Below, piece by piece: positions 1-5,008 of a stretch of DNA of 5,008 nt (position 1 is the first letter of the stretch; each line of letters opens with the position of its first letter). Source of the stretch: Treponema sp. (GTDB lineage Bacteria > Spirochaetota > Spirochaetia > Treponematales > Breznakiellaceae); assembly GCA_031254175.1 (NCBI GenBank), contig JAIRUY010000127.1:1-5008 (forward strand). Direction: 5' to 3'. Made by a program: the position numbers and the translations under genes. The notes below the pieces were generated by a model, which worked only from the letters and a program-made list of their open reading frames with translations, searched no databases and was not told the DNA's origin.

Positions 1-332
1 ATGTCTATATTCAGGCAACCTTCAATAATACAATTGTTACCATTACGGATTTGATGGGGAATACTGTTTCCTGGGCAAGTTCGGGCATGCTGCAATTCAG
101 AGGGGCTAAGAAATCTACGCCTTTCGCCGCCCAGTCTGTAACTGAAACTGCCGCGCAGAAAGCACTGCAGGCAGGTTTGCGTGAAGTGCATGTTTTTATT
201 AAGGGACCGGGCATCGGCAGGGAATCGGCTATCAGGCAGCTTGGTGTGATGGGTATTAAAGTTAAGTCCATCAGCGATGTTACTCCAATTCCACATAACG
301 GTTGCAGGCCGAGGAAAACGCGTCGTATATAA
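1..332 (+). CDS. rpsK: 30S ribosomal protein S11, 5'-truncated
   Basis: S11 is a small-subunit protein of the platform, where it contacts 16S rRNA near the E/P-site mRNA path. The frame is open from base 3 and gives 109 residues to the TAA at 330-332. The visible protein starts VYIQATFNNTIVTITD, the family's conserved beta-strand region. It continues with the typical GAKKSTPFAAQ, the GPGIGRESAIRQL segment and the basic C-terminal tail PHNGCRPRKTRRI. S11 is usually about 125-130 residues, so roughly 15-20 N-terminal residues lie upstream of the window. The ATG at bases 1-3 is not in this frame, and the internal TTG/ATG at 51-56 falls inside the conserved domain, so neither is the start. The gene heads the visible part of an alpha-operon cluster, followed by rpsD after 73 bp. 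Identity is essentially certain. Confidence 0.97.
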   Translation, partial: VYIQATFNNTIVTITDLMGNTVSWASSGMLQFRGAKKSTPFAAQSVTETAAQKALQAGLREVHVFIKGPGIGRESAIRQLGVMGIKVKSISDVTPIPHNGCRPRKTRRI

Positions 333-405
333 CGACGGCCGCATATAAGCGGATGATGAAACTAAGGGTATAACCTTTTATCAAGATTTTTTAGGGAGAA
401 GGAAT

Positions 406-1041
406 ATGGCAAGATACACCGGTCCTGTTTGCAGATTGTGCCGTGTAGAACAGAAAAAATTGATGCTCAAAGGGGCAAGATGCAAAAGCGATAAATGTCC
501 AATGAATAAAAAACGGGCAGCTCCCGGAAAAGATCCCAAGGCTCGTCCCGGAAAAAGATCCGACTATGGAGTGCAACTGCGTGAAAAACAGAAATTAAAA
601 AGAATTTACGGTATGCAGGAAAAGCAGTTCAGTCTTTTCTTTGAACGGGCTTTGCGTATGTCAGGCGTTGCCGGTGAAAACTTGTTTATCCTGCTTGAGC
701 GCAGACTTGATAATGTTGTTTACCGTCTTCGTTTTGCCGCATCCAGAAGTCAGGCACGACAGCTTGTTTTACACGGGCATGTTTGTGTAAACGGCAAAAA
801 GATTACAATACCTTCCTACCTTGTGAATCCGGAAAATGAAATCAGTATTGCAGACGGAGGCCGTAACATGGTTATTATAAAAGACGCTTTAAAAGAATAT
901 GGTAAATCAGGCGTTATGCCCTGGCTTAAACTTGATCCGGACGCGATGAAAGGAAAGTTTCTTGTGTCCCCGCGTCGTAGTGATATTACTGATCTCAGTG
1001 ATATCAAAGAACAGATGATTATTGAATTATATTCTAAGTAA
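406..1041 (+). CDS. rpsD: 30S ribosomal protein S4 (zinc-binding form)
   Basis: S4 is a primary 16S rRNA binder that starts assembly of the 30S body. In many bacteria it also represses its own operon. The product has 211 residues, near the usual 200-209. The N-terminus carries C9, C12, C26 and C31 (CX2C-X13-CX4C), the zinc-binding arrangement of the C+ type of S4. The S4 RNA-binding domain lies at about residues 100-160, with LERRLDNVVYRLRFA, SRSQARQLVLHGHVCVNGK and the following IPSYLVNPENEI. The C-terminal end EQMIIELYSK matches the family ending. The start is ATG at 406, with a strong purine-rich Shine-Dalgarno AGGGAGAAGGA at 393-403. The TAA at 1039-1041 overlaps the ribosome-binding site of rpoA. 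Its place between rpsK and rpoA follows the E. coli alpha-operon order. Confidence 0.98.
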   Translation: MARYTGPVCRLCRVEQKKLMLKGARCKSDKCPMNKKRAAPGKDPKARPGKRSDYGVQLREKQKLKRIYGMQEKQFSLFFERALRMSGVAGENLFILLERRLDNVVYRLRFAASRSQARQLVLHGHVCVNGKKITIPSYLVNPENEISIADGGRNMVIIKDALKEYGKSGVMPWLKLDPDAMKGKFLVSPRRSDITDLSDIKEQMIIELYSK

Positions 1042-1050
1042 GGAGAACTA

Positions 1051-2106
1051 ATGGCCCGTAAAAACCTTATGCAAGGATTAAAACGCCCTAAAAGTTTTAC
1101 CTTTGAGCATGGAGAACTAAGTCATAACTATGGAAAATTTATTGCTTCTCCTTTTGAGCCGGGATTCGGTACAACGGTAGGTAATACTTTACGCAGAGTC
1201 CTTCTTTCCTCAATTCAGGGATATGCCATCACAGCGGCAAAAATTGTTTCTTATGATGCCAACGGCACTGTTCATAGTGTGTCAAGTGAATTCGAAACAA
1301 TACCAAACATTGTTGAAGATACTCTTGAGGTTATAAATAACCTGAAACAAATCCGCCTGAAGCTGCCTGAAGACGCGGAGCAGGATGTTTTGCTTTATGA
1401 ATGGAAAGGCAAAGGTGAAATAAAGAGTGATGATTTTGAGCGTTTCGGACAGGTAGAAGTGCTTTCAAAGGGACAGCATATTATGACCCTGATGGATGAA
1501 GCGAGTATCGGCTTGGAAGTTCAAATTAACCTTGGAAGAGGTTATGTGCCTTCTGAAATCAACGAGCTTTATATTGAGGTTGTGAATACCATTCCCATTG
1601 ACGCGATTTTCTCGCCTGTAAAAAAGGTAAAATTTGCCGTTGAATCAACAAGGGTGGGACAGAGAAATGATTATGATAAGCTTATTCTTGAAATATGGAC
1701 AGACGGGACAGTAAGGCCTGATGACGCTCTGGCTGAAGCTGCCAAAATCGCAAAAGATTATTTTTCTGTATTCATTAATTTTGATGAAAACAATCTTGAT
1801 GCTGAAGATGAACTTGATGATGAAAATGATCATATCAGGAAAATTTTAAATACTCCGGTCGAGGAACTTGAATTATCAGTTCGTTCTTCTAATTGCCTGA
1901 AGAACGCCAACATTAAGACCATAGGAGAACTTACGCGGAAAACAGAGGATGATATTGCCAGAACAAGAAATTTCGGCAAAAAATCACTTCAGGAAATCAG
2001 GGAAAAACTTAATGAATGGAACCTGAGTCTGGGGATAACAGATTTAAATGTCCTTAAGAATGCCCGTAGGGAGTCCAAAGTAAAGGAAGCAGAAAATGAA
2101 ACATAA
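1051..2106 (+). CDS. rpoA: DNA-directed RNA polymerase subunit alpha
   Basis: Alpha dimerises to scaffold assembly of beta and beta' into RNA polymerase; its C-terminal domain binds UP-element DNA and activators. The 351 residues are slightly longer than the E. coli 329. The N-terminal domain spans roughly 1-240; the dimer and beta-contact motif PFEPGFGTTVGNTLRRVLLS starts at residue 34. A very acidic linker (about 244-260, rich in D, E and N) leads to the C-terminal domain at about 265-330. That domain contains ELSVRSSNCLKNANI and NFGKKSLQEI. R278, N281, G309, K311 and S312 appear to align with E. coli DNA-contact residues R265, N268, G296, K298 and S299, so UP-element recognition should be intact. 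The start is ATG at 1051, with AAGGAG at 1040-1045 overlapping the rpsD stop. Its 3' end overlaps rplQ by 11 bp. Confidence 0.98.
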   Translation: MARKNLMQGLKRPKSFTFEHGELSHNYGKFIASPFEPGFGTTVGNTLRRVLLSSIQGYAITAAKIVSYDANGTVHSVSSEFETIPNIVEDTLEVINNLKQIRLKLPEDAEQDVLLYEWKGKGEIKSDDFERFGQVEVLSKGQHIMTLMDEASIGLEVQINLGRGYVPSEINELYIEVVNTIPIDAIFSPVKKVKFAVESTRVGQRNDYDKLILEIWTDGTVRPDDALAEAAKIAKDYFSVFINFDENNLDAEDELDDENDHIRKILNTPVEELELSVRSSNCLKNANIKTIGELTRKTEDDIARTRNFGKKSLQEIREKLNEWNLSLGITDLNVLKNARRESKVKEAENET

Positions 2107-2524
2107 GAGAGGATTTAATCCCCTGCAGCGAATGTCTTCGCACAGGAAAGCCCTTCACAGGAATATGGTTACTTCCCTTTTCAGAAAAGAACGGGTAAAG
2201 ACTACAAAAGCAAAGGCTTTGGCTGTTCGCCGGACAGCGGAAAAGATGATCACACGCGCCAAGGAAGATACGGTTCATAACAGAAGGATTGTTTCCGCCC
2301 GGCTTTATGATGAAGGTATTGTTGCCAAATTGTTTACCGACATCGCTCCGCGTATGAAGAGCAGAAACGGCGGTTATACCCGTATTATCAAGCTCGGCGA
2401 GAGAAAGGGCGATGCCGCGGAAGTTGTAATCTTGGAGCTTGTAGATTACAAACTTGACACAGGCGAGGATAAAAAGAAATCCAAAAAGAGCGAAGATAAG
2501 TCCAAGGGCGGGAAGGGGAAATAG
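2096..2524 (+). CDS. rplQ: 50S ribosomal protein L17 with lysine-rich C-terminal tail
   Basis: L17 is a large-subunit protein near the peptide exit tunnel that binds 23S rRNA. The N-terminus MKHKRGFNPLQRMSSHRKAL is a family hallmark; it is followed by ALAVRRTAEKMITRAKED and by GGYTRIIKLGERKGDAAEV with ILELVDY. The core ends near residue 118. About 24 further residues form a low-complexity K/S/D/G tail, bringing the protein to 142 residues against roughly 115-127 in many bacteria. The ATG at 2096 lies inside the end of rpoA (11 bp overlap) behind AAAGGAAG at 2082-2089. This points to translational coupling with alpha. The TAG at 2522-2524 directly abuts the next ATG. Confidence 0.97.
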   Translation: MKHKRGFNPLQRMSSHRKALHRNMVTSLFRKERVKTTKAKALAVRRTAEKMITRAKEDTVHNRRIVSARLYDEGIVAKLFTDIAPRMKSRNGGYTRIIKLGERKGDAAEVVILELVDYKLDTGEDKKKSKKSEDKSKGGKGK

Positions 2525-2746
2525 ATGTCTAAAGCACACAGAGGAAAAGGAATTCGGGATCAATTCGCATATGGAAGAGGCGAGTGTCCTGTCTGTAAAA
2601 GAAACAATGTAAAGATTTTATATGAACAGGAAGCAGGAGGAGTAAAATTTAAAATTTGCAAAACCTGCAGAGCAGCAATAAAGAACGGCACAAAAAGCCT
2701 TCCTCAGGCTGAAGAAGCCAAGACTGAGGAAACTGCCGCGTCTTAA
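2525..2746 (+). CDS. small zinc-ribbon protein of unknown function, last gene of the ribosomal protein operon
   Basis: I cannot name this 73-residue protein. It has a basic N-terminus (MSKAHRGKGIR), then C21PVC24 and C45KTC48, giving CX2C-X20-CX2C, the spacing of a four-cysteine zinc ribbon. Between the knuckles lies a likely beta hairpin (NVKILYEQEAGGVKFKI). The tail from about residue 58 is rich in A, E and T and probably disordered. The ATG immediately follows the rplQ stop with no gap, and its ribosome-binding site (AAGGGG at 2513-2518) lies inside the end of rplQ, so expression is probably coupled to L17. Small size, basic N-terminus, zinc ribbon and operon position suggest a ribosome- or RNA-associated protein, but this is inference. 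I could not match it to L28, L31, L32, L33, L36 or S14 by eye. The coding call is strong; the function is open. Confidence 0.88.
   Translation: MSKAHRGKGIRDQFAYGRGECPVCKRNNVKILYEQEAGGVKFKICKTCRAAIKNGTKSLPQAEEAKTEETAAS
2692..2710 (-). terminator. possible weak intrinsic terminator for the minus-strand operon
   Basis: Read on the minus strand, AGCCT (2710-2706), loop GAGGA (2705-2701) and AGGCT (2700-2696) form a perfect 5 bp stem. The final T of the stem is followed by four more T (2695-2692). The element lies 38 bases past the stop codon of the CapA-like gene, inside the coding region of the convergent zinc-ribbon gene. The stem is short, with only three G-C pairs. An alternative, mutually exclusive fold pairs CCTCA/TGAGG and GGCT/AGCC over 2702-2729 with a five-base bulge. 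Position and T-run favour a terminator; weakness of the stem and the coding constraint argue against it. Confidence 0.25.
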
Positions 2747-2747
2747 G

Positions 2748-3932
2748 TTACCAACTGTCTGTTAAGAACATGGTATGAGAAATCAGTTTTGTCCTCAGTT
2801 TCATTAATATCAAGTTGAAAGATTCCATGTCCATTTTATCATCTCTAATCCTTTGATGATGCCTTTCCAAAAGTTCTTCCGTATAGGCATGAAGAGGGTA
2901 GATTTTAGTATTTAAAAAATTTTGATCAAAATGACAAATAATGGGAATTAAACCTGAATTGGAAATAAAAAATCTTGGCGGCTGTGTGATAGTTTCTTCC
3001 TTTGTAAAAGTTACAGCCATTATTCCTCCCAAAAGCCTTTCTTTTCCCCTTTGGTGAGAAACAAAATTCCCCAAAGAGTAAAAACAAAGCGTCTCCTTTC
3101 CGTCAGGACGGGGCAGCCTTTCTACCCGCTGAAGGACATGCGGATGATGCCCGATTACAAGATCTACATTTTGCTCTGAGAGAAAACGGGCAAGCGCAGT
3201 TTGATCCTGTCCGGGTTCTATCAGCAGGTATTCCTCCCCCCAATGCATCGAAACAACAAGAAAATCGCATAACGGACGAAGGGCGCCTATTTCCTGCGCC
3301 ATTCTGGTTCTGTTTATAAGGGAAACAAGATTTGGCTCTCCTGCCGGCAGCGCATGGCCGTTAAGTCCGTATGTATAGGACAGAAACCCCAGAGTAATGT
3401 TGTTCATTGTGATGAGACTGCCGGCTTGAGCATTGGCGTTTTGTCCTGTTTTTCGCGCACCTATTACGGTTATGTTTTCCATGTTATCAAATAAATCAAG
3501 CGTCGCGTAAACGCCGGCTCTTCCCATGTCCATTGTGTGGTTATTCGCAATGTTTATAATATTAAAACCGGTGTCGGAAAGGGTTCCCGCAAGAGATTGC
3601 GGCGTATTAAATAAAGGATATCCAGAATAACCGAACGCTCCGCCGGCCATAACAGTTTCCTGATTTATAAAAGCAAGATCGGCTTTTTCTACAATACTTT
3701 TTATTTCTGAATATATCGGCGAGAAATCATATTTTTCATTTTGCCTGTGTGTTCTTATTATGGTTTCATGAAATAAATTATCTCCTGCCGCTATTAGTGT
3801 AAGATTGTAACGTTCAGGTTTTTCGCTCTTGTTTTCCAAATTGGCATTGTTCTTTTCCGGCGTTGTTTGTTTTAAATTGCATGAAAAAAAAACAAAAACG
3901 AATAACATTAATAAGCATATTTTACATTTCAT
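2748..3932 (-). CDS. CapA-family (PGA_cap) metallophosphatase-like putative lipoprotein
   Basis: The 394-residue product shows the CapA/PGA_cap fold motifs in order: AGDNLFH (49-55), NQET (90-93), NNHTMDMG (130-137), HWGEEY (230-235), GHHPHVLQ (261-268) and YSLGNF (285-290). The D/N/H residues match the metal-binding set of calcineurin-like phosphoesterases. In Bacillus, CapA/PgsA belongs to the poly-gamma-glutamate synthesis and export complex, but no capB, capC or other capsule gene is seen here, so the substrate is unknown. The N-terminus MKCKICLLMLFVFVFFSC is a short basic segment plus hydrophobic core ending in C18. With F-F-S before the cysteine this looks like a relaxed, spirochaete-style lipobox, so an envelope lipoprotein is inferred. 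An in-frame TTG at 3944 exists, but the GGAGGG ahead of the ATG at 3932 favours the ATG. The gene overlaps the end of prmC by 11 bp. Confidence 0.9.
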   Translation of the reverse strand: MKCKICLLMLFVFVFFSCNLKQTTPEKNNANLENKSEKPERYNLTLIAAGDNLFHETIIRTHRQNEKYDFSPIYSEIKSIVEKADLAFINQETVMAGGAFGYSGYPLFNTPQSLAGTLSDTGFNIINIANNHTMDMGRAGVYATLDLFDNMENITVIGARKTGQNANAQAGSLITMNNITLGFLSYTYGLNGHALPAGEPNLVSLINRTRMAQEIGALRPLCDFLVVSMHWGEEYLLIEPGQDQTALARFLSEQNVDLVIGHHPHVLQRVERLPRPDGKETLCFYSLGNFVSHQRGKERLLGGIMAVTFTKEETITQPPRFFISNSGLIPIICHFDQNFLNTKIYPLHAYTEELLERHHQRIRDDKMDMESFNLILMKLRTKLISHTMFLTDSW

Positions 3933-4788
3933 ATTTCCCTCCAATGACTCTTTCCCGCCCTGACAGGTCTTTATATAATTTTATGTCCCTGAAATTCCTT
4001 TTTTCAAGAGAAGACTCTATTTTTTTCATTTGACGCGGATCGGCTTCAATCAATATTATTCCGCCGCGCTTGAGAAACAGGTGAGCTCTTTCTATTATGC
4101 GCTCTATTATTGATAAACCGGATATCCCGCCGTCAAGAGCGATGCGTGGTTCTTTCTGCACTTCACGCCGAAGCGTTTTTATTTCGTTAGACGCAATGTA
4201 CGGGGGATTGCTGACGATTAGGGAGTATTGCTGAGCCGGAAGGGCGTCAAAGAGATCGCCATGATAAAAATTAACTGTGTTTTTACCAAGGAGGAGATTT
4301 GCGTTTTCTTTTGCGACTTCGATTGCTTCGGCGCTGATATCTGCTGCGTGGATTTCAATCTGCGGCAGGCTGCTTTTAAGCGCAATCGCGATTGCCCCCG
4401 AACCTGTGCATAAATCAAGAACTCTGATCTTGCTCTTTTTATTATGATTTTCTGCCTCTTTCTTTAGAATTTCAATCGCCGCTTCAACAAGTATCTCGGT
4501 ATCCGGTCTGGGGACAAGCACCGATGAATTAACAAGAAACTCAAGGCCGAAAAATTCCTTCTTTCCAAGGATATATGCGATACATTCGCCTTCTTTTCTT
4601 CTTTTTATTAAAGTATAAAAAGCGGCAAGAGTATTTTCATCCAGAGCTTCCTCTCCCATGGCGAGAAGTCCCGTTTTGCCGGTGTTTAAACATGAGCAAA
4701 GCAGGATTGATGAATCAAGCGAGTATGTTTCAATACCGGCATTTTTTAACTCGGCGTTTCCATGCGCTGCCGCCTGCCGGACAGTCAT
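3922..4788 (-). CDS. prmC: peptide chain release factor N5-glutamine methyltransferase
   Basis: PrmC (HemK) transfers a methyl group from S-adenosylmethionine to the glutamine of the GGQ motif in release factors RF1 and RF2, raising termination efficiency. The 288 residues match the family length. A helical N-terminal substrate-binding domain (about 1-90, with YILGKKEFFGLEF) is followed by PRPDTE (93-98). The Rossmann methyltransferase domain has the SAM-binding DLCTGSGAIAIAL from 125, acidic D150 after strand 2, and the catalytic NPPY at 194-197. The family's EPRIALDGG segment lies at 213-221. It starts 22 bp after prfA, which encodes its substrate. The site ahead of ATG 4788 is weak (GGAAAG about 10 bases away), so translation may depend on readthrough coupling from prfA. 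Its last codons overlap the next gene by 11 bp. Confidence 0.97.
   Translation of the reverse strand: MTVRQAAAHGNAELKNAGIETYSLDSSILLCSCLNTGKTGLLAMGEEALDENTLAAFYTLIKRRKEGECIAYILGKKEFFGLEFLVNSSVLVPRPDTEILVEAAIEILKKEAENHNKKSKIRVLDLCTGSGAIAIALKSSLPQIEIHAADISAEAIEVAKENANLLLGKNTVNFYHGDLFDALPAQQYSLIVSNPPYIASNEIKTLRREVQKEPRIALDGGISGLSIIERIIERAHLFLKRGGIILIEADPRQMKKIESSLEKRNFRDIKLYKDLSGRERVIGGKYEM
3937..3942 (-). promoter_or_regulatory. Shine-Dalgarno site that fixes the start of the CapA-like gene
   Basis: The minus strand reads GGAGGG, then AAAT, then ATG (3932-3930). This strong site sits inside the 3' end of prmC. If the TTG at 3944 were the start, the site would be translated as residues 2-3, and the lipoprotein signal would gain a needless MEGN extension. 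It therefore supports the ATG at 3932. Confidence 0.8.
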
Positions 4789-4810
4789 TGTTTCTGACTT
4801 TCCGCTGTCT

Positions 4811-5008
4811 TTAAGATGCGGCAGCGTCCGCCAGCGCGGAAGATTCAGAGCTTGAACTGTTTAACAGTTCTTCTTTGGCGGAAAGTTTAAGGGCATCAAA
4901 AAGTTCCGCCGTTTCTCCCTGCATTATCAAATCCAGTTTATAAAGGGTAAGGTTTATTCTGTGATCGGTTAAACGGTTTTGCGGAAAGTTGTAGGTTCTA
5001 ATTCTCTG
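4811..5008 (-). CDS. prfA: peptide chain release factor 1, C-terminal part only
   Basis: RF1 recognises UAA and UAG in the ribosomal A site and triggers peptide release. Only the last 65 codons are inside the window; the N-terminus, PxT region and GGQ motif lie beyond base 5008. The visible segment starts QRIRTYNFPQNRLTDHRINLT, a signature of RF1; RF2 has a different sequence here. It continues with YKLDLIMQGETAELFDALKL, the usual terminal helix region. After about residue 49 of the visible part there is a serine/alanine-rich tail (NSSSSESSALADAAAS) that looks disordered and poorly conserved. The TAA is at 4813-4811. The gene heads the visible part of a minus-strand operon with prmC, whose product modifies this protein. 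Confidence 0.96.
   Translation of the reverse strand, partial: QRIRTYNFPQNRLTDHRINLTLYKLDLIMQGETAELFDALKLSAKEELLNSSSSESSALADAAAS

Noticed and set aside
1..3. ATG at the first base of the window as a gene start
   Set aside because: It is out of frame with rpsK, which is open from the window edge and clearly continues upstream.
1042..1120. Direct repeat GGAGAACTAA at 1042-1051 and 1111-1120
   Set aside because: Two ten-base copies, one spanning the rpoA start and one within the coding region; the second has no start codon after it. Chance similarity is the likeliest reading.
2054..2563. 169-codon minus-strand open frame across rplQ
   Set aside because: It lies antisense to the unmistakable L17 gene, has no plausible ribosome-binding site or family motif, and follows from the composition of the real gene.
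2742..2766. CTTAA/TTAAG inverted repeat at the convergent junction as a bidirectional terminator
   Set aside because: Five A/T-rich pairs around a 15-base loop with no T-run on either strand; too weak to call.
2753..2790. AACTG/CAGTT pair followed by a short T-run as a plus-strand terminator
   Set aside because: The stem is only five pairs with a 26-base loop, so a stable hairpin is unlikely.
3933..3944. TTG at 3944 as start of the CapA-like gene (four more residues)
   Set aside because: The extra codons contain the GGAGGG Shine-Dalgarno of the ATG at 3932, and the extension would precede a normal lipoprotein signal without benefit.
4228..4855. Plus-strand open frames antisense to prmC and prfA
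   Set aside because: They are short, lack recognisable domains, and run opposite to clearly coding prmC and prfA sequence.

Overview
The window is a compact bacterial chromosome segment holding two convergent housekeeping gene clusters. The protein sequences look spirochaetal, most like Treponema or close relatives. This rests on the RpoA N-terminus (GKFIASPFEPGFGTTVGNTL) and on a lipoprotein signal with a relaxed lipobox. It is a judgement from memory of family sequences, not a search. Codon and base use look uniform and moderately AT-rich, and I see no sign of recent transfer. There are no RNA genes, mobile elements, CRISPR arrays, prophage genes or gene-free stretches above 300 bases.

Plus strand, 1-2746: the distal part of the alpha (rpsM-type) ribosomal protein operon. 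The order is rpsK (5' end cut by the window edge), rpsD, rpoA, rplQ, then a 73-residue zinc-ribbon protein that I cannot name. The genes are tightly packed: a 73 bp gap before rpsD, 9 bp before rpoA, an 11 bp overlap between rpoA and rplQ, and zero spacing between rplQ and the zinc-ribbon gene. They are most likely co-transcribed from a promoter upstream of the window. The products are 30S proteins S11 and S4, the RNA polymerase alpha subunit and 50S protein L17. The last gene sits where a small ribosome- or transcription-linked factor would be plausible.

Minus strand, 5008-2748: prfA (only the last 65 codons are inside the window), prmC, then a CapA-family putative lipoprotein. PrmC methylates the GGQ glutamine of the release factor encoded by prfA, so the first two genes form a classic functional pair. 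The third gene overlaps prmC by 11 bp but has no obvious link to translation. Its start is best placed at the ATG at 3932, behind a strong GGAGGG, and not at an upstream TTG.

The two clusters meet tail to tail with one base between the stop codons. No convincing terminator lies at the junction; the only candidate is a weak hairpin plus T-run for the minus-strand transcript, lying inside the zinc-ribbon gene. The zinc-ribbon protein is the least explained item here. The rest is ordinary core-genome content, and I see no convincing evidence of a novel multi-gene system.
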